In this document: positions 1 through 8,044 of the stretch, piece by piece
Layout: the number at the start of each line of letters is the position of its first letter
Position numbering within the stretch: position 1 is the first letter of the stretch
Source of the DNA: Ignavibacteriaceae bacterium
Lineage (GTDB): Bacteria > Bacteroidota > Ignavibacteria > Ignavibacteriales > Ignavibacteriaceae
Length of the DNA: 64,000 nucleotides
Assembly (NCBI GenBank): GCA_013360295.1
Contig: JABWCL010000009.1
Location: forward strand, 1 to 64,000
Direction: 5' to 3'
Notes under the pieces: model-generated
What the model saw: the letters and a program-made list of their open reading frames with translations, nothing else
The model's database searches: none
What the model was told of the DNA's origin: nothing
Made by a program: the position numbers and the translations under genes

Positions 1-213
1 AACGGCAGCGCCGCTCTAACAAGAAAGTTCTCCACAATCTCCGGGTTTATTGATACTTATATCGTAGACGGACTTGTGAATTTCACCGCGTATTTCAGCG
101 GTTTCGTCGGGATTATCCTAAGAAAATTCCAGACCGGAAAGGTTCAGACTTATCTGATACTGACACTTTTCTCGGTATTAATTATAATTTTAATGTATAT
201 CAATTATTTATAA
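1..213 (+). CDS. nuoL: NADH-quinone oxidoreductase subunit L, C-terminal fragment
   Basis: The last 70 codons of a gene cut by the window start, reading in frame 1 to TAA at 211-213. The visible part ends in a hydrophobic helix preceded by the pattern VDGLVN...GFVG...LRKFQTGKVQTY, characteristic of the NuoL tail just before its last membrane segment. NuoL is the distal antiporter-like proton-pumping subunit of the complex I membrane arm. It lies 24 bases upstream of nuoM in the order nuoL-nuoM-nuoN, which supports the call. Only the C-terminus is visible, so nothing can be said about the catalytic lysines or the lateral helix. Confidence 0.9.
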   Translation, partial: NGSAALTRKFSTISGFIDTYIVDGLVNFTAYFSGFVGIILRKFQTGKVQTYLILTLFSVLIIILMYINYL

Positions 214-237
214 AAAATAACAGGTATTGAACCTACT

Positions 238-1839
238 ATGCAATCATTCCCGTTATTAACCGTTATCACATTTCTTCCAATTTTTGGAATGTTCCTGGTA
301 TTATTTTTACCAAAGAACAATGATAAGTTAATTAAAATATTCACCCTCTTTATCACTTCAGCACAGGTGGTCCTGGCCGCTCTAATCTGGAGTATGTACG
401 ACTACTCGCTTGGCGGTGTGTACAGCGCAGAGTCTTTCCAGTTCGTGGAAAAGGCTGAGTGGATAAAAATTTCAGGCATAGCCTGGCTTGGGACAATCAA
501 AGTTGACTACTTTGTCGGAATCGACGGTATCAGCGCCCCGATGGTCCTTCTGACAGCGCTAATCTGCTTCATTGCTACCCTTTCCTCGTGGAATATCCCG
601 CATTCAATTAAGGGCTATTTCGCGATGTTCCTTCTTCTGGATGCAGGAATGATGGGAGTATTTGTGGCGCTTGATTTCTTCCTCTTCTACATCTTCTGGG
701 AGCTTATGCTTCTTCCGATGTACTTCCTGATAGGAATATGGGGAGGCCCGAGAAAAGAATATGCAGCGATCAAGTTCTTTATATACACTCTATTCGGAAG
801 TATATTCATTCTGCTTGCCATGATCGGTTTGTATCTCAGTGTGCAGGAAGTAATGCCTGATGGGTCGAAGGTTTTCACGTTCAACATGCTTAGCATGATG
901 GACCCAAATCTTTACACTCAGGATGGTATACTTTCTCATCTGAATCCGAATAATTTCAGACTGCTCGCTTTCCTCGGATTGTTTGTGGGATTCGCGATTA
1001 AAATACCTATGTTCCCTTTCCACACATGGTTACCTGATGCGCACGTTGAAGCTCCGACACCTATCTCCGTCATCCTTGCAGGTGTATTACTGAAAATGGG
1101 TACTTACGGTATTCTCCGGATTAACTACCCGATGTTCCCTGAAATAACCCATCAGCTTGCTTGGTGGATAGCGCTTTTCGGCATGATAAACATCGTGTAC
1201 GGTGCTCTAGTAGCAATGGCACAGAAGGATTTCAAGAAGCTTATCGCTTACTCTTCGGTTTCACATATGGGCTTTGTAATGCTCGGTATGGCTGCCCTGA
1301 ACACCGCAGGAATCTCCGGTGCAATTCTTCAGATGTTCAATCACGGTACAATCACTGCAATGCTCTTCCTCATTGTGGGCGTTATATATGACCGCTCTCA
1401 TACCAGGGGCTTGTACGATTTCGGTGGACTTGCCAACCAGATGCCTGTCTATACGGGTTTTGTTACGGTGGCTTTCTTTGCTGCGATCGGATTGCCAGGC
1501 CTGAGCGGATTTATCTCTGAAGCATTTGTTTTCCTCGGTGCTTTCAGTGTTGAGTCGATCAGAATAATTACGATTATCTCGACTCTTGGTATTTTGCTTG
1601 GCGCGGGCTATATGCTGTGGACGCTTCAGCGAGTTTTTCTGGGAGAGCTTAATCCTAAATGGTCCGGACTAAAGGATCTGGATTTCAGGGAATACGCAAT
1701 GTTGGTACCTCTGACATTGATCATTATCATTCTCGGAATATTCCCTTCAATAATGCTCGATTTCATGAATACTTCTGTAAATACAATGGTTGATTTTTTG
1801 ATTAAGAATCAACAGCTTTTTTCGAATATAATTCAATAA
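238..1839 (+). CDS. nuoM: NADH-quinone oxidoreductase subunit M (complex I antiporter-like subunit)
   Basis: A 533-residue polytopic membrane protein, normal length for NuoM, with about 14 hydrophobic segments. It is one of three antiporter-like proton channels in the complex I membrane arm. Family-specific residues are visible: the helix-5 glutamate in FWELMLLPMY (E155), a lysine in GFAIKIPMFPFHTWLPDAH (K255), and the lysine in GVLLKMGTYG (K286), which correspond to the proton-path residues of the family. The motif WLPDAHVEAPTP is diagnostic for the M/ND4 type. The gene sits between nuoL and nuoN with short spacers (24 and 10 bases), so the three are surely co-transcribed. Other nuo genes are presumably upstream, outside the window. 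Confidence 0.97.
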   Translation: MQSFPLLTVITFLPIFGMFLVLFLPKNNDKLIKIFTLFITSAQVVLAALIWSMYDYSLGGVYSAESFQFVEKAEWIKISGIAWLGTIKVDYFVGIDGISAPMVLLTALICFIATLSSWNIPHSIKGYFAMFLLLDAGMMGVFVALDFFLFYIFWELMLLPMYFLIGIWGGPRKEYAAIKFFIYTLFGSIFILLAMIGLYLSVQEVMPDGSKVFTFNMLSMMDPNLYTQDGILSHLNPNNFRLLAFLGLFVGFAIKIPMFPFHTWLPDAHVEAPTPISVILAGVLLKMGTYGILRINYPMFPEITHQLAWWIALFGMINIVYGALVAMAQKDFKKLIAYSSVSHMGFVMLGMAALNTAGISGAILQMFNHGTITAMLFLIVGVIYDRSHTRGLYDFGGLANQMPVYTGFVTVAFFAAIGLPGLSGFISEAFVFLGAFSVESIRIITIISTLGILLGAGYMLWTLQRVFLGELNPKWSGLKDLDFREYAMLVPLTLIIIILGIFPSIMLDFMNTSVNTMVDFLIKNQQLFSNIIQ

Positions 1840-1849
1840 GCGGACTGAA

Positions 1850-3358
1850 ATGAATATTGAGTATTTTTTCAATAGTCTGGCCTTTATAAAGCCCGAGATA
1901 GTAATCTCGCTGGGAGTTGTGGTGATTTTATCACTGGACCTCTTCCTTAAGAACGGTAAGAAATTGCTCCCATATACTTCCATTCTATTTCTGCTTGTGA
2001 CACTCTATTACCTCGTTGAACAAATGATGGTAATGGAGCCGGCCTTCAAGCCAATTGACTATTTCCCTATGGTAGCGGTTGATAGTCTTGGTACTTTCTT
2101 TAAGATTCTGGTCGTTGTAGCCTCGGTCTTTCTTGTTCTGTTTACGATGATCACAAAAGAATTCGATGAGAAATTCGACAGGTTCGGCGAATATTATACA
2201 CTGATATTCGGTATGATCCTTGGAATGTTCTTTATGATATCAGCAACCGATCTTATATTGATTTACCTCTCAATCGAAATGGTATCTCTGAGTTCGTACG
2301 TTCTTGCCGGATTTCTAAAACCTTCTAAAAGAAGCAGTGAAGCCTCCCTTAAATATCTCATTTACGGAGCTGTTTCTTCAGGTACTATGTTGTTTGGAAT
2401 CTCGCTTCTATTCGGACTCGTCGGGTCTACTAATTTGTTTGAGATAAATAAGTTCTTCTCGATGATGGGAGCCCCATCCGTAATAGTGTTCTTCTCCGTT
2501 CTTCTCATCTTCGCTGGTATTGGTTATAAGATATCCTCTGTCCCCTTCCACTTCTGGACACCGGATGTGTATGAAGGTGCCCCAACACCTATCACAGCCT
2601 ATCTTTCGGTTGCAAGCAAGGCAGCAGGGTTTGCACTTTTAATCCGTTTCCTGAAACTCGGTTTCATTGGAGACATCGTCTCGGATGGTATTTGGAGTAC
2701 CTTACCTGTGTTCAACTGGCAGGATTTTCTGGTGATCATTTCCATTTTAACAATGACACTTGGTAATTTCGCCGCTCTTTGGCAGGATAATGTCAAAAGA
2801 ATGCTTGCATATTCAAGTATCGCCCATGCAGGTTATCTCCTCGCCGCTCTCGCGGTTCAGACGGAGGCCGGTGTTCTGGCGGTGATGATATATTTCGCGA
2901 TTTATCTGCTCATGAATCTCGGTGCATTCCTTGTCGTGATCATTATTAATAATCAAGTTAATAGTGAGCATATAGATGATTATGACGGGCTTGGTTATTC
3001 AATGCCTTACCTCGGAGTGATGCTGGGTTTATTCCTTGTGTCACTGACAGGCCTCCCTCCGACTGCAGGATTTATAGGTAAGCTTTATGTGTTCCTTGCC
3101 CTGCTTGACAAAAATATGCTGGTACTTGCTCTCATTGTACTGTTAAACAGTGTAATCTCACTTTATTATTATATCAGGGTGTTAAAGCATATGTTCCTTA
3201 ACAAGAAGAAAGAGGCAGTTGAGCAGGTTCCAAATAAAATATTTGAGTCTTCCGTAGTTTTCATACTGGGAGCTCCGGTACTGATATTCGGAATTTTCTT
3301 TACCCCATTGGTGGATTTCGCAAAAACCTCAATCCACTTTCTTTTCTCAGCATTCTGA
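1850..3358 (+). CDS. nuoN: NADH-quinone oxidoreductase subunit N
   Basis: A 502-residue membrane protein of the NuoN/ND2 type, completing the nuoLMN block of the complex I proton-pumping arm. The glutamate-containing helix YLSIEMVSLSSYVLAGF and the following segment KRSSEASLKYLIYGAVSSG are typical of NuoN, as is the PFHFWTPDVYEGAPTPITA motif, which differs from WLPDAHVEAP in NuoM. About 14 hydrophobic helices are apparent. It begins 10 bases after nuoM and is followed within 25 bases by a strong terminator, so this is the last gene of the nuo operon. Confidence 0.97.
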   Translation: MNIEYFFNSLAFIKPEIVISLGVVVILSLDLFLKNGKKLLPYTSILFLLVTLYYLVEQMMVMEPAFKPIDYFPMVAVDSLGTFFKILVVVASVFLVLFTMITKEFDEKFDRFGEYYTLIFGMILGMFFMISATDLILIYLSIEMVSLSSYVLAGFLKPSKRSSEASLKYLIYGAVSSGTMLFGISLLFGLVGSTNLFEINKFFSMMGAPSVIVFFSVLLIFAGIGYKISSVPFHFWTPDVYEGAPTPITAYLSVASKAAGFALLIRFLKLGFIGDIVSDGIWSTLPVFNWQDFLVIISILTMTLGNFAALWQDNVKRMLAYSSIAHAGYLLAALAVQTEAGVLAVMIYFAIYLLMNLGAFLVVIIINNQVNSEHIDDYDGLGYSMPYLGVMLGLFLVSLTGLPPTAGFIGKLYVFLALLDKNMLVLALIVLLNSVISLYYYIRVLKHMFLNKKKEAVEQVPNKIFESSVVFILGAPVLIFGIFFTPLVDFAKTSIHFLFSAF

Positions 3359-3380
3359 CAAATTTAATTTTTTCCAGAAG

Positions 3381-3414
3381 AAGCCGGATACACAGTTATC
3401 CGGTTTCTTTTTTT
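3381..3414 (+). terminator. Rho-independent terminator after nuoN
   Basis: Inverted repeat AAGCCGGATA...TATCCGGTTT, about 10 base pairs including one G-U pair, with a 5-6 base loop, followed by a T-rich run (CTTTTTTTT). It lies 23 bases past the nuoN stop and before the next plus-strand gene, so it closes the nuo operon. Confidence 0.9.
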
Positions 3415-3480
3415 ATGCCTTTACAACAAGATAATCTTTCTTCATTTTACCATTTTCGAATGGAAAATAGATAACCAATT

Positions 3481-4626
3481 ATGCAATCTTTACCAGTTTA
3501 TCTCGATAATAATGCCACCACCAGAGTTGATCCTGAAGTATTAGAAGCGATGATACCATATTTCGGGCAAGATTACGGAAATGCATCTTCAGCGGGACAC
3601 ACGATGGGTAAACGTGCGAATGCAGCAATTGAACTAAGCAGAGAAAAAACAGCCGGTTTTCTTCGAACCGGTGTAACACAAATTATCTTCACTTCCGGAA
3701 CTACAGAAGCGAATAATATTTTATTGTTTGGGCTAACTCATAATCCAAATAAACGGCATATAATCACAAGTCGTCTTGAGCATTCTTCCGTTTTGAACCC
3801 CCTCAGATCTCTGGAAAAGTCAGGCTTCACGGTTAGTTATCTTGAAAATGATAATAATGGCTTTGTGGACCTCGACCAATTAGCTGATTCAATATCGGAA
3901 GAGACATTACTCATATCAATCATGTATGCAAATAACGAAATAGGAACTATCCAGGACATTCAGAGAGCTGGAGAAATTGCAAGGAGTCGAAATGTACTTT
4001 TCCACAGTGATATGGCTCAGTCGGTTGGAAAGATTGATTTTAACTTCGAGGACTTCCCGGTTGATATTGTAACATTTGGTGCTCATAAGTTTTACGGTCC
4101 TAAGGGCGTGGGAGTGCTTGCCTTCTGCCCGCAGGTCAGGAAGCAGATACTGACACCTGTAATTTTTGGCGGTGGACAGGAATCAGGACTCAGACCAGGA
4201 ACTTTAAATATACCGCTGATTGTTGGTTTAAGTAAGGCACTTGAAATAATAATCAGGGATAGAATTTCCTATATACAGGGAATCAACCAACTGACAACTA
4301 AACTTAAATCCACATTTATTAAGTTTGGAGATAAGGTAAAATTTAATGGTGATGCTCACCGGAGAATCCCAGGCAATCTCAATATCAGTATAAAGAATCT
4401 GGATGTAACAAAACTCGCAGCAAAAGCTAAAGATATTTGTTTTTCAACGGGTTCTGCCTGTAAAAGTGGGTCAGGTGAGCCAAGTCATGTTCTTCGGGCG
4501 ATTGGTCTAAGTGATACAGAAGCCAGATCTACTCTCAGATTTGGTATTGGGAAATTCAACACAGATGATGAAATTGATTATGCATGTTCCAGATTTTCTG
4601 AAATTCTTGATGAATTATTATATTAA
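3481..4626 (+). CDS. Cysteine desulfurase (IscS/NifS family)
   Basis: A 381-residue PLP enzyme that removes sulfur from cysteine and supplies it as persulfide for iron-sulfur cluster and other thio-cofactor assembly in the cytosol. It opens with YLDNNATT, carries the PLP lysine in GAHKFYGPKG (K203), the cofactor-side histidine in SRLEHSSVL (H101), and the catalytic cysteine in STGSACKSG (C327) on the long loop typical of the IscS/NifS subgroup. The C-terminus is short, without the extension IscS proteins use to bind IscU, and no iscU is nearby. It is the first gene of a tight cluster (spacers 23, 13 and 6 bases) with a 97-aa unknown, an IscA-type carrier and superoxide dismutase. The ATG lacks a strong Shine-Dalgarno site. 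Confidence 0.93.
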   Translation: MQSLPVYLDNNATTRVDPEVLEAMIPYFGQDYGNASSAGHTMGKRANAAIELSREKTAGFLRTGVTQIIFTSGTTEANNILLFGLTHNPNKRHIITSRLEHSSVLNPLRSLEKSGFTVSYLENDNNGFVDLDQLADSISEETLLISIMYANNEIGTIQDIQRAGEIARSRNVLFHSDMAQSVGKIDFNFEDFPVDIVTFGAHKFYGPKGVGVLAFCPQVRKQILTPVIFGGGQESGLRPGTLNIPLIVGLSKALEIIIRDRISYIQGINQLTTKLKSTFIKFGDKVKFNGDAHRRIPGNLNISIKNLDVTKLAAKAKDICFSTGSACKSGSGEPSHVLRAIGLSDTEARSTLRFGIGKFNTDDEIDYACSRFSEILDELLY

Positions 4627-4649
4627 TAAATTAATTTTATAGGAAAAAT

Positions 4650-4943
4650 ATGACTTTCGATCAGAAAAAAAATATTATTATAAATGACACGGGCGCCTTT
4701 CTTTCGTTTTTTAAGGTTAAGAATCCTGTTTATCATAATTCAAATGTTTTTTTCAGAGATATTCAATACAATATACTTTACTATTTTATAAATAAGGAGA
4801 TTAAAGCCACGTATGAAGAAGCGGAGGCTGTCGCTAAAGAATTTATTAAAAAACTCGAATCTGAAGGGAAACTGGTTCAGATATCACGAAACGCGTGGAA
4901 ACTGAATTACCCGGAATTTGTAACTTTAGCAAAGAGTGCATAA
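4650..4943 (+). CDS. Uncharacterised 97-aa protein in the Fe-S assembly cluster
   Basis: I do not recognise this family. The protein is small and soluble-looking, with no signal peptide, no membrane helix and no cysteine, so it cannot bind a cluster through thiolates. The N-terminal part is rich in aromatic and beta-branched residues; the second half has a charged helix (ATYEEAEAVAKEFIKKLESEG) followed by a short strand pair (KLVQISRNAWKLN), which might be a small winged-helix-like or alpha/beta fold. An AGGAAAA stretch precedes the ATG. It lies 23 bases after the cysteine desulfurase and 13 bases before the IscA-type gene, so it is co-transcribed and may have a role in cluster assembly or its control; that is inference from position only. 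Confidence 0.75.
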   Translation: MTFDQKKNIIINDTGAFLSFFKVKNPVYHNSNVFFRDIQYNILYYFINKEIKATYEEAEAVAKEFIKKLESEGKLVQISRNAWKLNYPEFVTLAKSA

Positions 4944-4956
4944 ATAGAGGAGTAAA

Positions 4957-5307
4957 ATGAGTAACGTTCAAATAGAATCAGATATTAAAGTAACAGAAAA
5001 AGCAGCAAAACAGATAACGCTGATCCGTAAAGAGAACGGTATCCCCGAGCATTTTGGACTCAGAGTTGGTGTCAAAGGTGGAGGTTGTTCGGGATTAAGC
5101 TACACTATGGGCTTTGATGAAAATCCTAAAGAGGGAGACACCGTGATCGAAGAGAGATCGGTAAGACTCTACGTAGATGGCAAGAGTTTATTTTATCTCA
5201 TGGGTACAGAGCTTGATTTTTCGGATGGCCTTAACGGCCGAGGTTTCGTATTTAATAACCCTAACGCAGTTAAAACATGCGGCTGCGGCAGTTCATTTGG
5301 GGTTTGA
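4957..5307 (+). CDS. iscA: Iron-sulfur cluster carrier, IscA/ErpA/HesB family
   Basis: A 116-residue A-type carrier protein that holds an Fe-S cluster or iron and passes it to apo-proteins. The three family cysteines are visible: one in KGGGCSGLSY and the paired C-x-C in TCGCGSSF at the C-terminus, about 65 residues apart. The intermediate LxFSDGLNGRGFVFNNPNA segment is also typical. A good Shine-Dalgarno sequence (GAGGAG) stands 5 bases before the ATG. It follows the 97-aa unknown by 13 bases and precedes the superoxide dismutase by 6 bases. Whether it is closer to IscA, ErpA or SufA cannot be settled by eye. Confidence 0.93.
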   Translation: MSNVQIESDIKVTEKAAKQITLIRKENGIPEHFGLRVGVKGGGCSGLSYTMGFDENPKEGDTVIEERSVRLYVDGKSLFYLMGTELDFSDGLNGRGFVFNNPNAVKTCGCGSSFGV

Positions 5308-5313
5308 TAGCCG

Positions 5314-6024
5314 ATGAATAGAAGAAATTTTTTAACTTTAGCCGCTGCTGCCGGCGCCACTGTAGCAGCAAAACCATTCACGAATTTTCAAAATATTAAT
5401 GATAGGAGTATCAACAAAATGTCCAAATTTGAATTAGCCCCCCTTCCCTATGCTTATGATGCATTGGAGCCTTTCATCGATAAGATGACAATGGAAATCC
5501 ACCATGGAAAACATCATAATGCTTATGTAACGAATCTCAATAATGCGATTGCCGGAACAGAGCACGAAGGCAAGACTTTAGAAGAGTTATTTGCAAATAT
5601 GTCAAAATTACCTGCCGCTATCCGCAATAACGGCGGTGGTCACTACAATCACACTCTTTTCTGGAATCTTATGAAAAAAGACGGCGGCGCACCAACTGGT
5701 GACTTAGCAAACGCCATAAACGGAGCATTCGGCAGTTTCGATGAATTCAAGAAATTGTTTAGTCAGGCTGGAATGACAAGGTTTGGTTCCGGTTGGGCAT
5801 GGTTAGTTAAAGCAGACGGAGCACTGAAAATCACCTCAACACCAAATCAGGATAATCCTCTCATGGATGTTGCTGAGATTAAAGGTTACCCGCTTCTCGG
5901 AATAGATGTTTGGGAGCACGCTTACTATCTAAAGTATCAGAACCGTCGCAACGAATATATTGAGAATTGGTGGAATGTTGTTAATTGGGATGCTGTTGCA
6001 AAACGTTTTGCTGAAGGGAAATAA
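5314..6024 (+). CDS. sod: Superoxide dismutase, Mn/Fe family, with N-terminal Tat signal
   Basis: A 236-residue Mn/Fe superoxide dismutase, converting superoxide to peroxide and oxygen. Metal ligands appear in [12 protein letters not shown] (His), [11 protein letters not shown] (His) and [10 protein letters not shown] (Asp and His). The second-sphere glutamine sits in NQDNPLM, the position typical of Mn-type enzymes, so Mn or cambialistic use is more likely than strict Fe. The N-terminus, [19 protein letters not shown], is a twin-arginine export signal, unusual for this family. A second in-frame ATG at residue 36 (5419) starts exactly where cytosolic SODs start and has a better ribosome site than the first ATG, so both exported and cytosolic forms may be made. 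Last gene of the Fe-S cluster, followed by a terminator. Confidence 0.95.
   Translation: MNRRNFLTLAAAAGATVAAKPFTNFQNINDRSINKMSKFELAPLPYAYDALEPFIDKMTMEIHHGKHHNAYVTNLNNAIAGTEHEGKTLEELFANMSKLPAAIRNNGGGHYNHTLFWNLMKKDGGAPTGDLANAINGAFGSFDEFKKLFSQAGMTRFGSGWAWLVKADGALKITSTPNQDNPLMDVAEIKGYPLLGIDVWEHAYYLKYQNRRNEYIENWWNVVNWDAVAKRFAEGK
5404..5421 (+). promoter_or_regulatory. Internal ribosome binding site and alternative SOD start
   Basis: The sequence AGGAG at 5404-5408 is followed 10 bases later by an in-frame ATG (5419-5421) that opens the mature-type SOD sequence [14 protein letters not shown]. The annotated upstream ATG at 5314 has no comparable site in front of it. Initiation here would skip the Tat signal and give a 201-residue cytosolic enzyme. 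Confidence 0.5.
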
Positions 6025-6101
6025 CTTTTCAACAACTCAGGTGAATCGAGTTAACTTATTGCACGGTAATACAATAAGCCACCTACACTAAAATTCTAGA
6101 T

Positions 6102-6136
6102 AATAAAAAACCCGTCTTTCGACGGGTTTTTTATTA
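6102..6136. terminator. Bidirectional terminator between sod and atpC
   Basis: A-rich run, stem CCCGTC-tttc-GACGGG flanked by AAAAAA and TTTTTT, so the structure works in both directions. It ends transcription of the sod cluster (+) and of atpD-atpC (-); its edge touches the atpC stop codon. Confidence 0.93.
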
Positions 6137-6538
6137 TCTCCAGGTAGAGATTTTAATCCTGTTTAGTGCCCTGGCTAGAGAGGCCTCAGCCCTCATAATG
6201 TCAATTTCTTTTCCGGATTCCCTGATCCTGTTCCTGGCGCGTTCAGCAGATTTCTCCGCGCGTGCCACATCAATTTCCTCAGGCTTCTCGGCAGCATTGG
6301 CTAATATAAGTACCTTATTCTGGATCACATCTACAGTACCGCCGGAAGTAGCGAAATAAAGAGAGGATTCCTTGTTTTCAACAACTTTTATACCTCCTAT
6401 TTCGAAGGTACTGAGAATCGGAGCATGATTTACAAGGACCTGGAATTCACCCAAACTTCCCGGTACAGTTACTGATTCAACCTTGCCGGTATAACATACG
6501 CGGGCGGGGGTTACAATCTCAAGATCAAACTCTTTCAT
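6134..6538 (-). CDS. atpC: ATP synthase F1 epsilon subunit
   Basis: A 134-residue epsilon subunit of F1, part of the central stalk. The N-terminal beta-sandwich is recognisable (FDLEIVTPARVCYTGKVESV and GSLGEFQVLVNHAPILSTFEIG), followed by the C-terminal helical region (ARAEKSAERARNRI). Length is normal. It begins 3 bases after atpD, so translation is probably coupled. Only atpD and atpC are here; the other F1Fo genes must be elsewhere, an arrangement known from Chlorobi and relatives. Confidence 0.95.
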   Translation of the reverse strand: MKEFDLEIVTPARVCYTGKVESVTVPGSLGEFQVLVNHAPILSTFEIGGIKVVENKESSLYFATSGGTVDVIQNKVLILANAAEKPEEIDVARAEKSAERARNRIRESGKEIDIMRAEASLARALNRIKISTWR

Positions 6539-6541
6539 TTA

Positions 6542-7975
<1,434 letters not shown>

Positions 7976-7978
7976 CTA

Positions 7979-8009
7979 CAAAAATAGTTATAAAACTTAA
8001 AATTTACAA
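7979..8009 (-). promoter_or_regulatory. atpD: Candidate Bacteroidota-type promoter of atpD
   Basis: On the minus strand TTG, then 20 bases, then TATTTTTG, which fits the known Bacteroidota pattern TTTG-N19-21-TAnnTTTG. The -7 element ends 25 bases upstream of the atpD ATG, leaving room for a short leader with the AGGAG ribosome site. The region is very AT-rich, so a chance match is possible. Confidence 0.35.
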
Positions 8010-8044
8010 TTTACTAATATTCAATTTGCAATTAAATTAAGGAT

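Noticed and set aside
3448-3470. Short inverted repeat CCATT-TTCG-AATGG in front of the cysteine desulfurase as an operator
   Set aside because: Only 5 bp in an AT-rich stretch and no regulator gene nearby; too weak to call.
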